Positions 8,130 through 17,565 of a stretch of 59,840 nucleotides of DNA are shown here, one piece after another. Numbering within the stretch: the stretch's first letter is position 1; each line of letters begins with the position of its first letter. Made by a program: the position numbers and the translations under genes. The DNA is from Rhodopirellula islandica (GTDB taxonomy: Bacteria; Planctomycetota; Planctomycetia; Pirellulales; Pirellulaceae). The stretch covers positions 1 to 59,840 of the forward strand of contig NZ_LECT01000020.1 in NCBI RefSeq assembly GCF_001027925.1, read 5' to 3'. The notes under the pieces are model-generated. The model saw only the letters and a list, made by a program, of their open reading frames with translations, searched no databases and was not told the origin of the DNA.

Positions 8130-10145
8130 ATGACACTGACCAAACCGCCATCCAAATCGAACTCGCCCCGAAAAAAAGCCTCGGAGGCTGGCTCCACGTC
8201 CACCGACGGGACCACCAGTCTCACGCCGATGCCTGACGCAGCGGCGTGGCAGAGCCTGCGCAAAAAGATCGAGTCTCGCCGCCAACGTCAAAACGCCACC
8301 CGATTGTACGGCGACGATGCCATCGACGGCCAAATTTACCATTGGGGATTGGCGGCGCTCCTCAATGGGCCCGTCGATGCACTCAGCCATCAATTGGCAA
8401 TGTTGGCTACCGTCGAGCCGGACCGCGCGTCCTCCACCGACACGGATTTGATTCCCGCTGCGGAACTTTTCTTGGAAGCCTCGCGGGACGGGCGTTCGGA
8501 CGTGGCCGGCGACGTCGGCTGCATCCTTTGGGCCTCCTCGCTTCCCATCCTGACTTCGACTTTGCCATTGGAACTTTGGTGGAATCTGCTGGCGGAACTG
8601 CAACGACGCGTCGCTTCCACACTGGCCCAAGACGAACCTCAGTCGCCCCATCACTTGTTGTTGGCCGGTGAAGTTGGACTGACCCTGGCGCATCGTTTGG
8701 CGGATATCCCCAGCTGCGCCGCGCGCGGAAAACCATCCTCTTCAGCCGTCCAAGCCTACTTGGATCACGAAGAAACGATCGACGAGGCCTTGCGAACCCC
8801 GCACGCTTTGCGAGCCATCATGGCATCGATCATCCGCTGCGAAGAAACGATGCGAGCCGTCACAAAACGTAAGTTCAACCCAACGCATCGGTCGACTGCC
8901 GAAGAACTGGCCGGCTGGATTGCCGCGACTTCGCGTGTCGATGGATCGCCCGTGCTATCCAAGACAACCGCCCAGGATGTCGCTCTGGATCACGTCGGTT
9001 TGGTTTCGCGAACCAAGCAGCCAGCGAAGAAAAAGAAGTCCACTTCAAAAACCAAAAAAACCGTTCGCCCGATCGCTCCCGCCGGTTTGATGGGACGAGC
9101 GATGCAGTACGACACCGATTCCTTGCTGCCCGCGTTCTCAGCCTCCTTGGGGCAAAGCCAAAGTGGCGGCCGCTTGGCCTGGGAAATCTCGCTTCCCGAA
9201 TCAATGTGGCACAGCGATGTGGCCGGTTTGGTCGCGATGTTGCCGGAGTGGGATGTGCGCCGAGGGCGAACCTTCATCGACTACAGCGATGAAGTGATGC
9301 GAATCGAAATCATGGGCGGACGCCGCACAATTTTTCGCGGTCCACTGCAAACCACCGTCGAACTGGACGGGGTCAGCCAACATCCCAAAGGGGCTTGGCA
9401 AGCGACGTGCGAATACACCGACGATGACGTTCACTACCTAGAACTGGAACAATCCTTCACCGGTGGTGTGGTTCTGCAACGACAGTTCATGATCATTCGC
9501 GATGACCGTTGCGTGATGGTGTCCGACACCGTGTTGCCAGCCCAATCCGATCCCAACTCAACCGCGTCTTCGGATGCAACCGAGCAAGGAGCCGACGGCA
9601 CGCCCAGTCCCTTTGGTTCCCTGGCTGATGTCCAGATCCGCTGCGTGACCCGTTTCCCGGTTTGCGAGGATGTCTCCGCGATTCCAGACGAGCAAACGCG
9701 TGAGGTCTATTTCCACGACAACAAACGTCGTGCGATGATGTTGCCACTGCCGGCAGCCGAGTGGCGTATCGGGCCCACCGACTGCACGGCCGATCCCAGC
9801 GACACCGAGACCGAATCCAACTCCGTCATTGTGACGACCACGGGAATCGGGGCCGTCTACAGCCCCATTTGGTTCGATTTCCAATCTCGCCGCTTCCACC
9901 GCCAACGAACGTGGCGAACACTCACCGTCGCCGACGAGTTGCAACTGATCCCTCGCAACATCGCCACGGGATTCCGAATTCAAATCGGCAGCGAACAATG
10001 GATGATCTACCGTTCACTGCTCGGCCGTCGGCCTCGTTCGGTGCTCGGCAAACACTTGGTCGCCGACTTCTTCGCAGGACGGTTCCATCCCGGTGACGGA
10101 GGCGTGGAAGAACTCGTCACCGTCGACGATGCGGTCCAGGAGTAA
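8130..10145 (+). CDS. Hypothetical protein, 671 residues
   Basis: Not recognised. It has no signal peptide or membrane helix, so it should be cytoplasmic. The first 40 residues are rich in S, T, K and P. Residues about 60-290 look helical. A lysine-rich tract, AKKKKSTSKTKK, near 300-315 separates them from a beta-rich C-terminal half containing LAWEISLPESMWHSDVAGLV, WDVRRGRTFIDYSDEVMRIE and YLELEQSFTGGVVLQRQF. That order (helical domain, then a beta domain handling a polymer) recalls heparinase II/III-like proteins, but I see no catalytic residues to support it. It is transcribed divergently from the YdjY-domain gene. Confidence 0.7.
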   Translation: MTLTKPPSKSNSPRKKASEAGSTSTDGTTSLTPMPDAAAWQSLRKKIESRRQRQNATRLYGDDAIDGQIYHWGLAALLNGPVDALSHQLAMLATVEPDRASSTDTDLIPAAELFLEASRDGRSDVAGDVGCILWASSLPILTSTLPLELWWNLLAELQRRVASTLAQDEPQSPHHLLLAGEVGLTLAHRLADIPSCAARGKPSSSAVQAYLDHEETIDEALRTPHALRAIMASIIRCEETMRAVTKRKFNPTHRSTAEELAGWIAATSRVDGSPVLSKTTAQDVALDHVGLVSRTKQPAKKKKSTSKTKKTVRPIAPAGLMGRAMQYDTDSLLPAFSASLGQSQSGGRLAWEISLPESMWHSDVAGLVAMLPEWDVRRGRTFIDYSDEVMRIEIMGGRRTIFRGPLQTTVELDGVSQHPKGAWQATCEYTDDDVHYLELEQSFTGGVVLQRQFMIIRDDRCVMVSDTVLPAQSDPNSTASSDATEQGADGTPSPFGSLADVQIRCVTRFPVCEDVSAIPDEQTREVYFHDNKRRAMMLPLPAAEWRIGPTDCTADPSDTETESNSVIVTTTGIGAVYSPIWFDFQSRRFHRQRTWRTLTVADELQLIPRNIATGFRIQIGSEQWMIYRSLLGRRPRSVLGKHLVADFFAGRFHPGDGGVEELVTVDDAVQE

Positions 10146-10162
10146 CGAACCGAACGGCAAGC

Positions 10163-10837
10163 TCAATCCAGTTCAGCCAACCGACCAGCAACCGCCTGAA
10201 TCGCCAAGTCGATCTGCCATTGGGAATGGTCGCGATCACCGGCAACGTTGCTGATTCCGCGAACGACCATGCACGGGGTCGATGTCATTCGGCACGCCAT
10301 CGCGACGCCAAACGCTTCCATGTCTTCCGCGATCACTGCCTCAGCCGGAGGCGAACCGGCCAGACTTCGACGACGACTCGCCAGGGCCGCCTCCGAAGAC
10401 GCGGCGCAGACGCTGACCAGCGTGTTGATCGAATGGGCCGTCTGATCAGGAACAGGCAGTTCCAAGCGGTCACCGATTGAATCGGATGACTGCCCGTCGG
10501 TGCCTGCCCACTGTTTCCATGCCAGCGAATCCGCGGAAACAAACGCGTTGCCTTCCCCCACGCCGATCCCATCGCAAATCACACCTGCGAACCAGTGTGC
10601 TGAACCGACCGCTGCAGAATCGGATAAACCGCCCGCGATTCCGGCCAAGATGACTCGCTCCGGTTGATGGACCTGAATCGCTTGCATGGTGGAGGCAGCA
10701 GCAGCCACTAAACCGAACCCGCACAACTCGCAGTGCCAACCTCGGGAAGCCAGTGCAAGGGAGTCCGAATGGCTCAGTAGCTTCGAGCGTTCACCCGAAG
10801 TTGGAATCAATAGCAGAGTGGACTTAGCGTCCGCCAC
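10163..10837 (-). CDS. mqnB: Futalosine hydrolase-like nucleosidase
   Basis: Member of the MTA/SAH nucleosidase and purine phosphorylase fold. RVILAGIAGGLSDSAAVGSA is the nucleobase-binding glycine-rich segment. EDMEAFGVAMACRMTSTPCM carries the M-E-[AS] ribose-binding motif, and VVRGISNVAGDRD the catalytic-Asp region typical of futalosine hydrolase. That enzyme cleaves futalosine in the alternative menaquinone pathway. GTG 10837 gives about 224 residues and a 14-nt overlap with the upstream kinase gene; a TTG at 10858 is also possible. No other mqn gene is in the window, so another nucleosidase substrate cannot be ruled out. Confidence 0.75.
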   Translation of the reverse strand: MADAKSTLLLIPTSGERSKLLSHSDSLALASRGWHCELCGFGLVAAAASTMQAIQVHQPERVILAGIAGGLSDSAAVGSAHWFAGVICDGIGVGEGNAFVSADSLAWKQWAGTDGQSSDSIGDRLELPVPDQTAHSINTLVSVCAASSEAALASRRRSLAGSPPAEAVIAEDMEAFGVAMACRMTSTPCMVVRGISNVAGDRDHSQWQIDLAIQAVAGRLAELD

Positions 10838-12149
10838 GACGAATTTCCGAGCCTGCAAACCGAATTTGGAAGCGATAAATCTTCTTGGTCACGCAAGTGA
10901 TCTTGCCGGTCTGCAAATCGAAGTGATCCGGGGTCTCCGCCAGATTGATGTTGGCGACCGCGCGGAAACCACGCTCGGCAAACACATCGATCACCATCGC
11001 CAATGTCATGGGGTCTTCGAAGATCGGGTCTTCACTGTTCACGACTGCCAAACCAGCAATCGCGTGACGACGCACAATTGGCATGAAGCGACTTTGAATG
11101 ATCTCAATCACATGCTGGAACAATTCTTTGTGTTCCAGTTGATACCCATCCAGACGACGGACCAGTTCCTGACGTGCGTGAACGCCAAGTTCGGTTGCCA
11201 AAGGCAGGTGCCGGACCGCGTCGTAGGTTTCCGGGTCCAACTCGAGCGACGATTGGTATTCCAATTCACTGCGGATGTTGCGTTCGACTTCTGCGATGTC
11301 GCCGCCCGCATCGATGAAGTGGTAGTGGTAAATCTTCTTCAACGACTGCAGTGCGTCCCAGGTTTTCTCCTTGAACACGCGATACCGTCGTTTTGCGGCG
11401 GTGGGATCGAGGTCCGTCAAACGCAGCTCAAGGGGCTCACCGTCGTTCTCGGTTTCGACCCGTTCGTTGTGTTCGGCGATCTTCCGACCACGCAGCAACT
11501 GCCGTTCGATGCTGGTCTTTTCGTCGATGAACAACACCACCGCGTGAACGGTGGGTTTGCGGAAATTGATCGCCAGCGGCGTCGAATGATATTCACGATA
11601 AAGCTGATTCATTTTCTGAACCAACTGATGCAGACACTCCACTTGAACGCGCGTTCGCGGGAACCCGTCCAAGATGCATCCGTCGCGGTACTCTTCTTCC
11701 AGAAGTTTGCGGAACAAAATCCCGACGACTTCGGTGTCGCCGACCATGCCACCAGCTTCTTTGATGCGTTGGGCTTCGGGCGTGTCGAGCAGACTGCTGA
11801 CCACAATCGGATCGCAAGTCAAACCGCGTGCCTTGGAGATGAAACCGCTGTTGGTTCCTTTCCCCGACCCCGGTGCACCGCCCAACAGAATCAACTCTTT
11901 GGTGAACCGCAAATTTTCGCGGCCGTACTCTTCTTCCAAGTCATTCCAGACGTTGGTGAAAATCACGTGGGCGTCTTTGACCTCCAGATCTTCCACGGAA
12001 TGTTCTGCCGCGGCAGCGACCGCTTCATCGGTCACCAGTTGAGACGCTTGGTCTTCCACCACGCCGGAGCCCGTGGGTGGCAAATCAGCGTCCGAATTTG
12101 AGATTTCGGGAGCTTCGTCCAGTGAGTCCATGGCAGCAACAGGATTCAT
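10824..12149 (-). CDS. Adenylate-kinase-like nucleotide kinase with long extensions
   Basis: 441 residues, about twice a normal adenylate kinase. A variable 80-residue N-terminus precedes the kinase core: Walker A GGAPGSGKGT at 91-99 and an ADK-type DGCILDGFPRTRVQVE near 150-165. The core is followed by LRGRKIAEHNERVE and then a further domain of about 190 residues, which contains FKEKTWDALQSLKKIYHYHF. In ordinary adenylate kinases the sequence ends soon after the LID, so the C-terminal domain is an addition of unknown function. It is probably the first gene of a two-gene unit with the nucleosidase, which it overlaps. Confidence 0.75.
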   Translation of the reverse strand: MNPVAAMDSLDEAPEISNSDADLPPTGSGVVEDQASQLVTDEAVAAAAEHSVEDLEVKDAHVIFTNVWNDLEEEYGRENLRFTKELILLGGAPGSGKGTNSGFISKARGLTCDPIVVSSLLDTPEAQRIKEAGGMVGDTEVVGILFRKLLEEEYRDGCILDGFPRTRVQVECLHQLVQKMNQLYREYHSTPLAINFRKPTVHAVVLFIDEKTSIERQLLRGRKIAEHNERVETENDGEPLELRLTDLDPTAAKRRYRVFKEKTWDALQSLKKIYHYHFIDAGGDIAEVERNIRSELEYQSSLELDPETYDAVRHLPLATELGVHARQELVRRLDGYQLEHKELFQHVIEIIQSRFMPIVRRHAIAGLAVVNSEDPIFEDPMTLAMVIDVFAERGFRAVANINLAETPDHFDLQTGKITCVTKKIYRFQIRFAGSEIRRGGR

Positions 12150-12218
12150 ACAAGGCGGAAAAAATGGAAGTCAACACCCCGCATCCTAACCAAGGAACGA
12201 TGCCCCGCGAAGCGTCAT

Positions 12219-13511
12219 TCACTCTGGCGAAGCCAGATGGACGATGGGATAGGGCGTAAAATCCGTTGCAACCCGCAAAGTGATTGGTTGGGAAGGATCG
12301 GCCCCCAAACGGGGTTCATTTTTCAACGTCAACCAAACCTTGTCTTTGCCCAAAATTTGATTCCTCAACACGCGAGCGAACCCGGGCTCGATTCCATCGC
12401 GGTGTGTCCCCATCACCTCATCGCCAATCTCGCGAATGATGGGTTCCAGTCGATCGCCCGCCGTTCGCAACTTTTCGCGAGCCTCGGGGGACGTCCAGAC
12501 ATCCACCCAGACCTGGCGGAGGCGATCGTTGTCAACCACCGCTTCCATCACGATGGTCCGCAGCAAATCCCGCGCTTCGTCGTCCTGCACGATTTGCAAA
12601 GCGACTTTGCCAAGCCGATCTCGCAAGACTTCGTTGGCGGCCAAATCACGCAGGATCGCTTCCACTGCCTCGGTGATTTCATCCGAGTGTGCCTCCACGA
12701 TCGGGACCACTTCCTGTTCTACAAATCGCGACCACTCCTCCCGCACCAACTCCCGTTCGGGAAGGGGTGCACTGTCGTACAAGGCACGCCAACCAAATCG
12801 CCACAGCGAGGCTTTTCCCCAAATTTCACGACCAATCGTTTCCGCCGGCTCCCGCCCATGAAGACGCAGCACTGGCAAGACCTCCGTCCGAACCAACGGC
12901 ACCATCTGATCCTGCACGATCTCTTCCCGAAACCGAGCGGTGATGGATTCCAACTCGACGTCGTGGCGTTTCAGCGACGCAGCCAGTTCGGATTCGATCA
13001 CGGGCAAGCTTTGCCGAAACGTTTCGAATACCAACGGCAACATTGCTTCGCTGATTTCTTCCCCGTGTTCCCGCATCGCCGCTGAGATCTGTCGCGCCAA
13101 TTGTTCCCGCTTGGGTTTCGGCAGCAACGTCGCGATCACATCATCGACTTTGCCCGACGAGCGATGCAGGGTTGCGTCAAGTGATTGCTCGGGATCCCAG
13201 AACGGGCTGACCGAATCGAGATCCATGGGTGCGTACAACGTCAGCGTCACCGTTTTTGCGTCTGGATCAACCTGCCCAACGTGCCCCACCTGATGCCACT
13301 GATCTCGATCCATGTCCTTCGCAAACGCTGCGTCACCCATGCTCAGAGCCGACGTCGGATCCGACAGGACCACCGATTGCGTTGGTGTCCAAACGGCTGA
13401 CACCAAGGGGCGGGCACCACCGCGTGAGGAAGCGATCAACCAACCGCCGCCGATCACCAAGCACGCCAACCAGAACGCTGCGCCCAAAAAACGAGTGGTC
13501 TGCGTTGTCAT
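12219..13511 (-). CDS. Membrane-anchored hypothetical protein
   Basis: 430 residues, family not recognised. One hydrophobic helix at about 8-27 (GAAFWLACLVIGGGWLIASS) should anchor it with the rest outside. Residues about 100-380 are charged and helical with recurring patterns such as EEISEAMLPLVFETFRQSLP and DEITEAVEAILRDLAANEVL, suggesting a helical rod or coiled coil. No cysteines or catalytic motifs stand out. Its ATG overlaps the stop of the upstream ABC permease gene by 4 nt (ATGA), so the two are co-translated. A link to transport is inferred from that coupling only. Confidence 0.7.
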   Translation of the reverse strand: MTTQTTRFLGAAFWLACLVIGGGWLIASSRGGARPLVSAVWTPTQSVVLSDPTSALSMGDAAFAKDMDRDQWHQVGHVGQVDPDAKTVTLTLYAPMDLDSVSPFWDPEQSLDATLHRSSGKVDDVIATLLPKPKREQLARQISAAMREHGEEISEAMLPLVFETFRQSLPVIESELAASLKRHDVELESITARFREEIVQDQMVPLVRTEVLPVLRLHGREPAETIGREIWGKASLWRFGWRALYDSAPLPERELVREEWSRFVEQEVVPIVEAHSDEITEAVEAILRDLAANEVLRDRLGKVALQIVQDDEARDLLRTIVMEAVVDNDRLRQVWVDVWTSPEAREKLRTAGDRLEPIIREIGDEVMGTHRDGIEPGFARVLRNQILGKDKVWLTLKNEPRLGADPSQPITLRVATDFTPYPIVHLASPE

Positions 13512-14569
13512 GCCGAATCTTTCTTGAGAGCTCGCAGTCGGTCGACGTAAACCGCCGCGACAATGATCACACCCAACAAGATGTTTTCAATGTGGTTTTC
13601 CAATCCCAACGAGGTGCAACCGTGAGCGATCACGCTCATGATCAACACCCCGCACAACGTTCCGACCACGCTGCCGCGTCCTCCCAGCAATGATCCACCG
13701 CCGATCACCACCGCAGCGATGATCTCCAGTTCCAATCCCATCCCCGCCGACGCGTCGCCTTTTCCGAGCCGGGCGATGTCGACACAGCCTGCCAAACCAA
13801 ACAACGCACCCGCGATCACGTAGACCAAAATCTTGGTTTGACGGACCTTCACACCGCACAATCTCGCCGTCGCTTCACTGGATCCAATCGCGAACACGTG
13901 ACGGCCAAACACCGTTTGATGCATCAGCAGTGCGGTCGCGATCGCCAAAGCAACGGTCAACCAAACACCCCAACCAAAGTTGGGCATCACCGGGTAGGCG
14001 ATCCATTCCGGACTGGGAAACGGCGTCACCGATGCCCACAACCACTCAGGGATTGTTTCTGCCGGAGGTGTGATCGTGCCGCCCTGATCCGACAGGCTTT
14101 TCCCCAATCCCATGAAGATCGTCATCGACCCCAACGAGATGATGAACGGGGTCAGCCTCAGTCCCGCGATCAAGACACCGTTGAACAACCCGCACAGTGC
14201 GCCCGCGCCGACCGCCATCGCCAGCGCCGCGAAAATCGACCATTCGTTGTCGAGCGTCAGTGCCGCGACACAGCCACACAAGGCCGCGGCAGTTCCCGCG
14301 GACAAATCGATGCCGCCACTGACGATGATCAAGGTCATTCCCAGCGACGCGATGCCGATTTTGACGCTCTGAACGCCCACCAATCGCACGGATGCCATGG
14401 ACGCGAAGTTCCCATCGCTCCCGGTCACCCATTCCGCAACGGCAAAGAACAGGACCACGATCACCAACGCCAACAGGGGTCCAGCGGTATTCAATCCTCG
14501 CTTCAACAACGCAGTGGGTTCCTTATGAAAAGATGACAGACGCGAATCAGGCGGGCTTTTGCCGCTCAA
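13508..14569 (-). CDS. ABC transporter permease of the ribose/sugar type (RbsC-like)
   Basis: 353-residue polytopic membrane protein of the BPD_transp_2 (RbsC) family. Characteristic segments are IGIASLGMTLIIVSGGIDLS, GSMTIFMGLGKSLSDQG and AAVVIGGGSLLGGRGSVVGT, in the usual order. These permeases carry monosaccharides with an RbsA-type ATPase and a periplasmic binding protein. Neither partner is in this window: upstream lies a divergent gene, and downstream only the coupled anchored protein. The start appears to be TTG 14569. It may use an ATPase encoded elsewhere, or have a different role. Confidence 0.85.
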   Translation of the reverse strand: MSGKSPPDSRLSSFHKEPTALLKRGLNTAGPLLALVIVVLFFAVAEWVTGSDGNFASMASVRLVGVQSVKIGIASLGMTLIIVSGGIDLSAGTAAALCGCVAALTLDNEWSIFAALAMAVGAGALCGLFNGVLIAGLRLTPFIISLGSMTIFMGLGKSLSDQGGTITPPAETIPEWLWASVTPFPSPEWIAYPVMPNFGWGVWLTVALAIATALLMHQTVFGRHVFAIGSSEATARLCGVKVRQTKILVYVIAGALFGLAGCVDIARLGKGDASAGMGLELEIIAAVVIGGGSLLGGRGSVVGTLCGVLIMSVIAHGCTSLGLENHIENILLGVIIVAAVYVDRLRALKKDSA

Positions 14570-14792
14570 CCCGGCTTCGCAAACGCAAGCAGAGCAGTGT
14601 ACCAGCGCAAACGCTCCGGATCAGTTGGGTTGTGCGGCTTGCAGGGCCGTCCTGGCAAACATGGGAAACCTTACCGGCAATTCGCCTCAGCGAAACGGCA
14701 ACGACTGGTCGATCGTTTCGGGTAGGCGGCAATTGGCAAGGATGTCAAGCCATTGTTGACTCCCCTCCCTTGTCATTCACCCAGTACCTGCT

Positions 14793-17219
14793 GTGTCCAG
14801 AAACCCATCCAATTTTTTGCGTGTCCATCGTGGCGATCATGCAACGGATTCTGCCAAGCTTGCTTCCAAGCAAAAGCAGATGAAGTCGCATAGCAAACGT
14901 GCGTTGGTGACTTCCGGTGACGCTCATCGTTTGGCCAATCAAGCCAACGAGTTGGCGGATCACTTGCAGGCACAGCAAGCGGTCCTGCGTCAGCAGCAAG
15001 TGGAACTGGCGATCCAAGCCACCTTGGCGGCCGGTCAGTCCTCGCGTCCCGATCCGACCGATAGCATCGATCGGCTGCTCGGCGACGCGACCTTGGCGAC
15101 CGGCACCACGGCGGCGGCGGTGTACTTGCTCGACGACGAAACCGAGTTCCTGGCAACTCGATTTGTATTCGGCTTGTCACCCGCCGAACGCTTGGGTTCC
15201 CAGCGGCCACTTCGTGGTGCTCGTGGTGACTTGGAAGCCATGGTCAAAGGCTTGGTCGCGATTGACGACATGGACCTCGGCCCGATCAGCACGTGGCGTT
15301 CTCCGGAACCCTTCCCCTCCGGAATCTGCGTGTGTCTGGGTGAAGCCGAGATGCCAATTGGCACGATGTGGTTGTATGCCGCCGCTGTGACGGCATTCAA
15401 CGACGTGCACACCGCCGCGGCCCGTTTGGCCGCATCCAACCTGCAGCAAACGTTGCTCCGCTTGGCAGAACAAGAAGCCGCACCGGATTCCTCCATCCGG
15501 TTGATTCTGCCCAGCGACGTGACCCTGGATCATTCCCGTGATGTCTCGCCCCCACCCAACGAGACTCATGACGACATGGAAATGATCTGGGAGAACAATC
15601 CCACGAGCAACGCCGCTGCCCCCGTCGAGGAAAACTCCGATGGTGTTGTCCCTCCCGACACCATCGCGCCCCCAGCGGGTCTCATCGGCTGCCCTCCCGC
15701 CGATGAGTCCGCGTCCGTGATTGGCCCGATCGCGGAAGATTCCTCCGATGAAGTCCCTCGGAAAGTCCCCTCGAGGGACCACCTGGATTTGATCGACGAC
15801 GAGAGTTTGTTGGATGCGGCCCTGGAATCCGCCATCGAAGCCCAACTGGTCAAAAGCGACGAATTGATCGCCGACCTGCAACGCGATTCGGATTTCCACG
15901 CGGAACCCGAGTTCGGGCTGTATGCCGAAGAAGAGGATGACGACGCCATTGACGATGCTCCGGTGCCGGCCCAGGACGCCGACGCAGAACAATGGCCGCT
16001 GCTGTCCGGTTACGACGAAGAAACAATGCGTCTGGCAGCCAAATTGGACATCCAGGACGCTCAGTTTCTAGCCGGTGAATACGACCCAACCGAGATCGAC
16101 CAGTTCGACGCCGATGCGTTGGAGTTTCACCATGGTTGGGACAACGAGGAACTGGATCGCAACGTCGTCGACGATGAGGAATCCATGTGCAGTGACTTCG
16201 TCGACACCAGCGACGACGAAGAAGAGGATGATGACGGGAACATCGTTTCGTTTGATCTGTCACCCGACTCGAAGCCCACTCGAGAATCGGAAACAATCGA
16301 GGCAATCAACGATATCATCGCCCTCATCGATGACTTCGATGCGGACTTCCCCACCCGTGCACCGGAGCACGACAAGGGCGACGATTCGATCCTCACGAAT
16401 CAAGCGATCGCCGAGGAAATTGAATCCGAAAACAGTGACTTGGCTCAGCAAGTTTCGATTTGGCAGCACCAAACGCTTCCGATGGGCACCAAGATCTGCC
16501 CGTCTTGGTACGCCGATGGGATGATTGAATCGCCGTTGGATGTGGCTCAAAGTTGGCACCACTGGGACATTTTGCCCGATGGACAGATTGCCATCGCAAT
16601 TTGCCAGCCCAACGGCGGGGCGACTGCGAAGATCGATCTCAGCAACGTGATGGATGTGACCGTCATCCGAGCCGCCTTGCAGGCTCACATGGGTTACCGG
16701 CATCAACCTGCCGATGCGGTCCGCCGAGCCTACGACACGCTGTTCCAAATTCGCGATCACTCCTTCGCAGGCGAAGGGCATGGCAACGTTTCCTTGCTGT
16801 ACGCCCACATCGATCCTGAAACGGGAGAAACGAGAATGGCGTCGACCGGGGACTGGTCGACGCTCGCGATCTCGAAGTTTGGATACCGGCCCGTCGGATG
16901 GTTGGACCGCGAATCCGATCGCAACCATCGTGATCTCGGAACCAGCGACCCGGAAACAACCTGTCTCGGCAACGTTGATATCACGAGCAGCCACCTGCAC
17001 TTGCAACAGGGCGAAGTGTTCTTGGTCGCGGGCTGCCAATGGATGGGACTGCAACCGGCAACCGGTGTCCCCGGATACCCGCAGCATCAAATCGGAACCG
17101 CGATCACCCAAGCCATGCGGGAAGGCAAAGTCAGCCCCCTGGCCGCCCTCCGAACTTGGATGGCCCAGACGACGCTCAATGGCGAACGATCCGCCATGGC
17201 ACTTCACCGAATGGGATGA
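14793..17219 (+). CDS. GAF-domain and PP2C/SpoIIE-like protein, probably catalytically degenerate
   Basis: 808 residues from GTG 14793, or 779 from ATG 14880. A short coiled coil (LADHLQAQQAVLRQQQVELA) leads into a GAF-like sensor domain at about 75-230 (TTAAAVYLLDDETEFLATRF). Then comes a very acidic, probably disordered linker at about 240-550. A C-terminal SpoIIE/PP2C-like domain follows (SWHHWDILPDGQIAIAIC; HGNVSLLYAHIDPETGETRM). In active enzymes the second strand is followed by a metal-binding GDxxGHG; here the segment reads ICQPNGG. The first GD(W/Y)xD reads SWHHWD, and the AGH turn reads STGDW. It may act as a non-catalytic regulator of a sigma/anti-sigma partner switch, which is inference. 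Confidence 0.75.
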   Translation: MSRNPSNFLRVHRGDHATDSAKLASKQKQMKSHSKRALVTSGDAHRLANQANELADHLQAQQAVLRQQQVELAIQATLAAGQSSRPDPTDSIDRLLGDATLATGTTAAAVYLLDDETEFLATRFVFGLSPAERLGSQRPLRGARGDLEAMVKGLVAIDDMDLGPISTWRSPEPFPSGICVCLGEAEMPIGTMWLYAAAVTAFNDVHTAAARLAASNLQQTLLRLAEQEAAPDSSIRLILPSDVTLDHSRDVSPPPNETHDDMEMIWENNPTSNAAAPVEENSDGVVPPDTIAPPAGLIGCPPADESASVIGPIAEDSSDEVPRKVPSRDHLDLIDDESLLDAALESAIEAQLVKSDELIADLQRDSDFHAEPEFGLYAEEEDDDAIDDAPVPAQDADAEQWPLLSGYDEETMRLAAKLDIQDAQFLAGEYDPTEIDQFDADALEFHHGWDNEELDRNVVDDEESMCSDFVDTSDDEEEDDDGNIVSFDLSPDSKPTRESETIEAINDIIALIDDFDADFPTRAPEHDKGDDSILTNQAIAEEIESENSDLAQQVSIWQHQTLPMGTKICPSWYADGMIESPLDVAQSWHHWDILPDGQIAIAICQPNGGATAKIDLSNVMDVTVIRAALQAHMGYRHQPADAVRRAYDTLFQIRDHSFAGEGHGNVSLLYAHIDPETGETRMASTGDWSTLAISKFGYRPVGWLDRESDRNHRDLGTSDPETTCLGNVDITSSHLHLQQGEVFLVAGCQWMGLQPATGVPGYPQHQIGTAITQAMREGKVSPLAALRTWMAQTTLNGERSAMALHRMG

Positions 17220-17247
17220 TCGGCGAACGACCAGAGATCGGTCACGT

Positions 17248-17565
17248 TCAGATGTCGATCACGCTCGCGACGGGCAAGACAAAGATCTTGCCGTCGCCGA
17301 TCTGGCCTTCCGTTCCGGTTCGCGAAGCGTTGCGAATGATCTCGACCACCGGCTCTAAATCGTCGTCGTCGATCACCATTTCAAACGTGACCTTTCGCAA
17401 CAAATCGATTTTGTATTCGTTGCCGCGAAACAACGCCGTTTGTCCACGCTGACGACCATAACCGAGCGCGTCCCCCACGATCGTGTCGCTGAAGCCCGCT
17501 TCATCGAGAGCGGACTGAACGTTGGAAAGTTTGGTCGGTTGAATGATGGCTTGAATCAAAATCAT
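17248..17565 (-). CDS. P-II family nitrogen regulatory protein
   Basis: 105 residues, a trimeric cytoplasmic sensor of ATP/ADP and 2-oxoglutarate in this family. MILIQAIIQPTKLSNVQSAL is the first beta-alpha unit. GYGRQRGQTALFRGNEYKID is the T-loop, with the tyrosine uridylylated in enteric GlnB kept in position. TEGQIGDGKIFVLPV is the B-loop with a two-residue insertion relative to E. coli GlnB. It ends at VIDI and lacks the arginine-containing tail (IRTGE) that contacts nucleotide in GlnB. The start overlaps the stop of the upstream oxidoreductase by 4 nt. No amtB or glnA lies beside it, which is unusual. Confidence 0.9.
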   Translation of the reverse strand: MILIQAIIQPTKLSNVQSALDEAGFSDTIVGDALGYGRQRGQTALFRGNEYKIDLLRKVTFEMVIDDDDLEPVVEIIRNASRTGTEGQIGDGKIFVLPVASVIDI

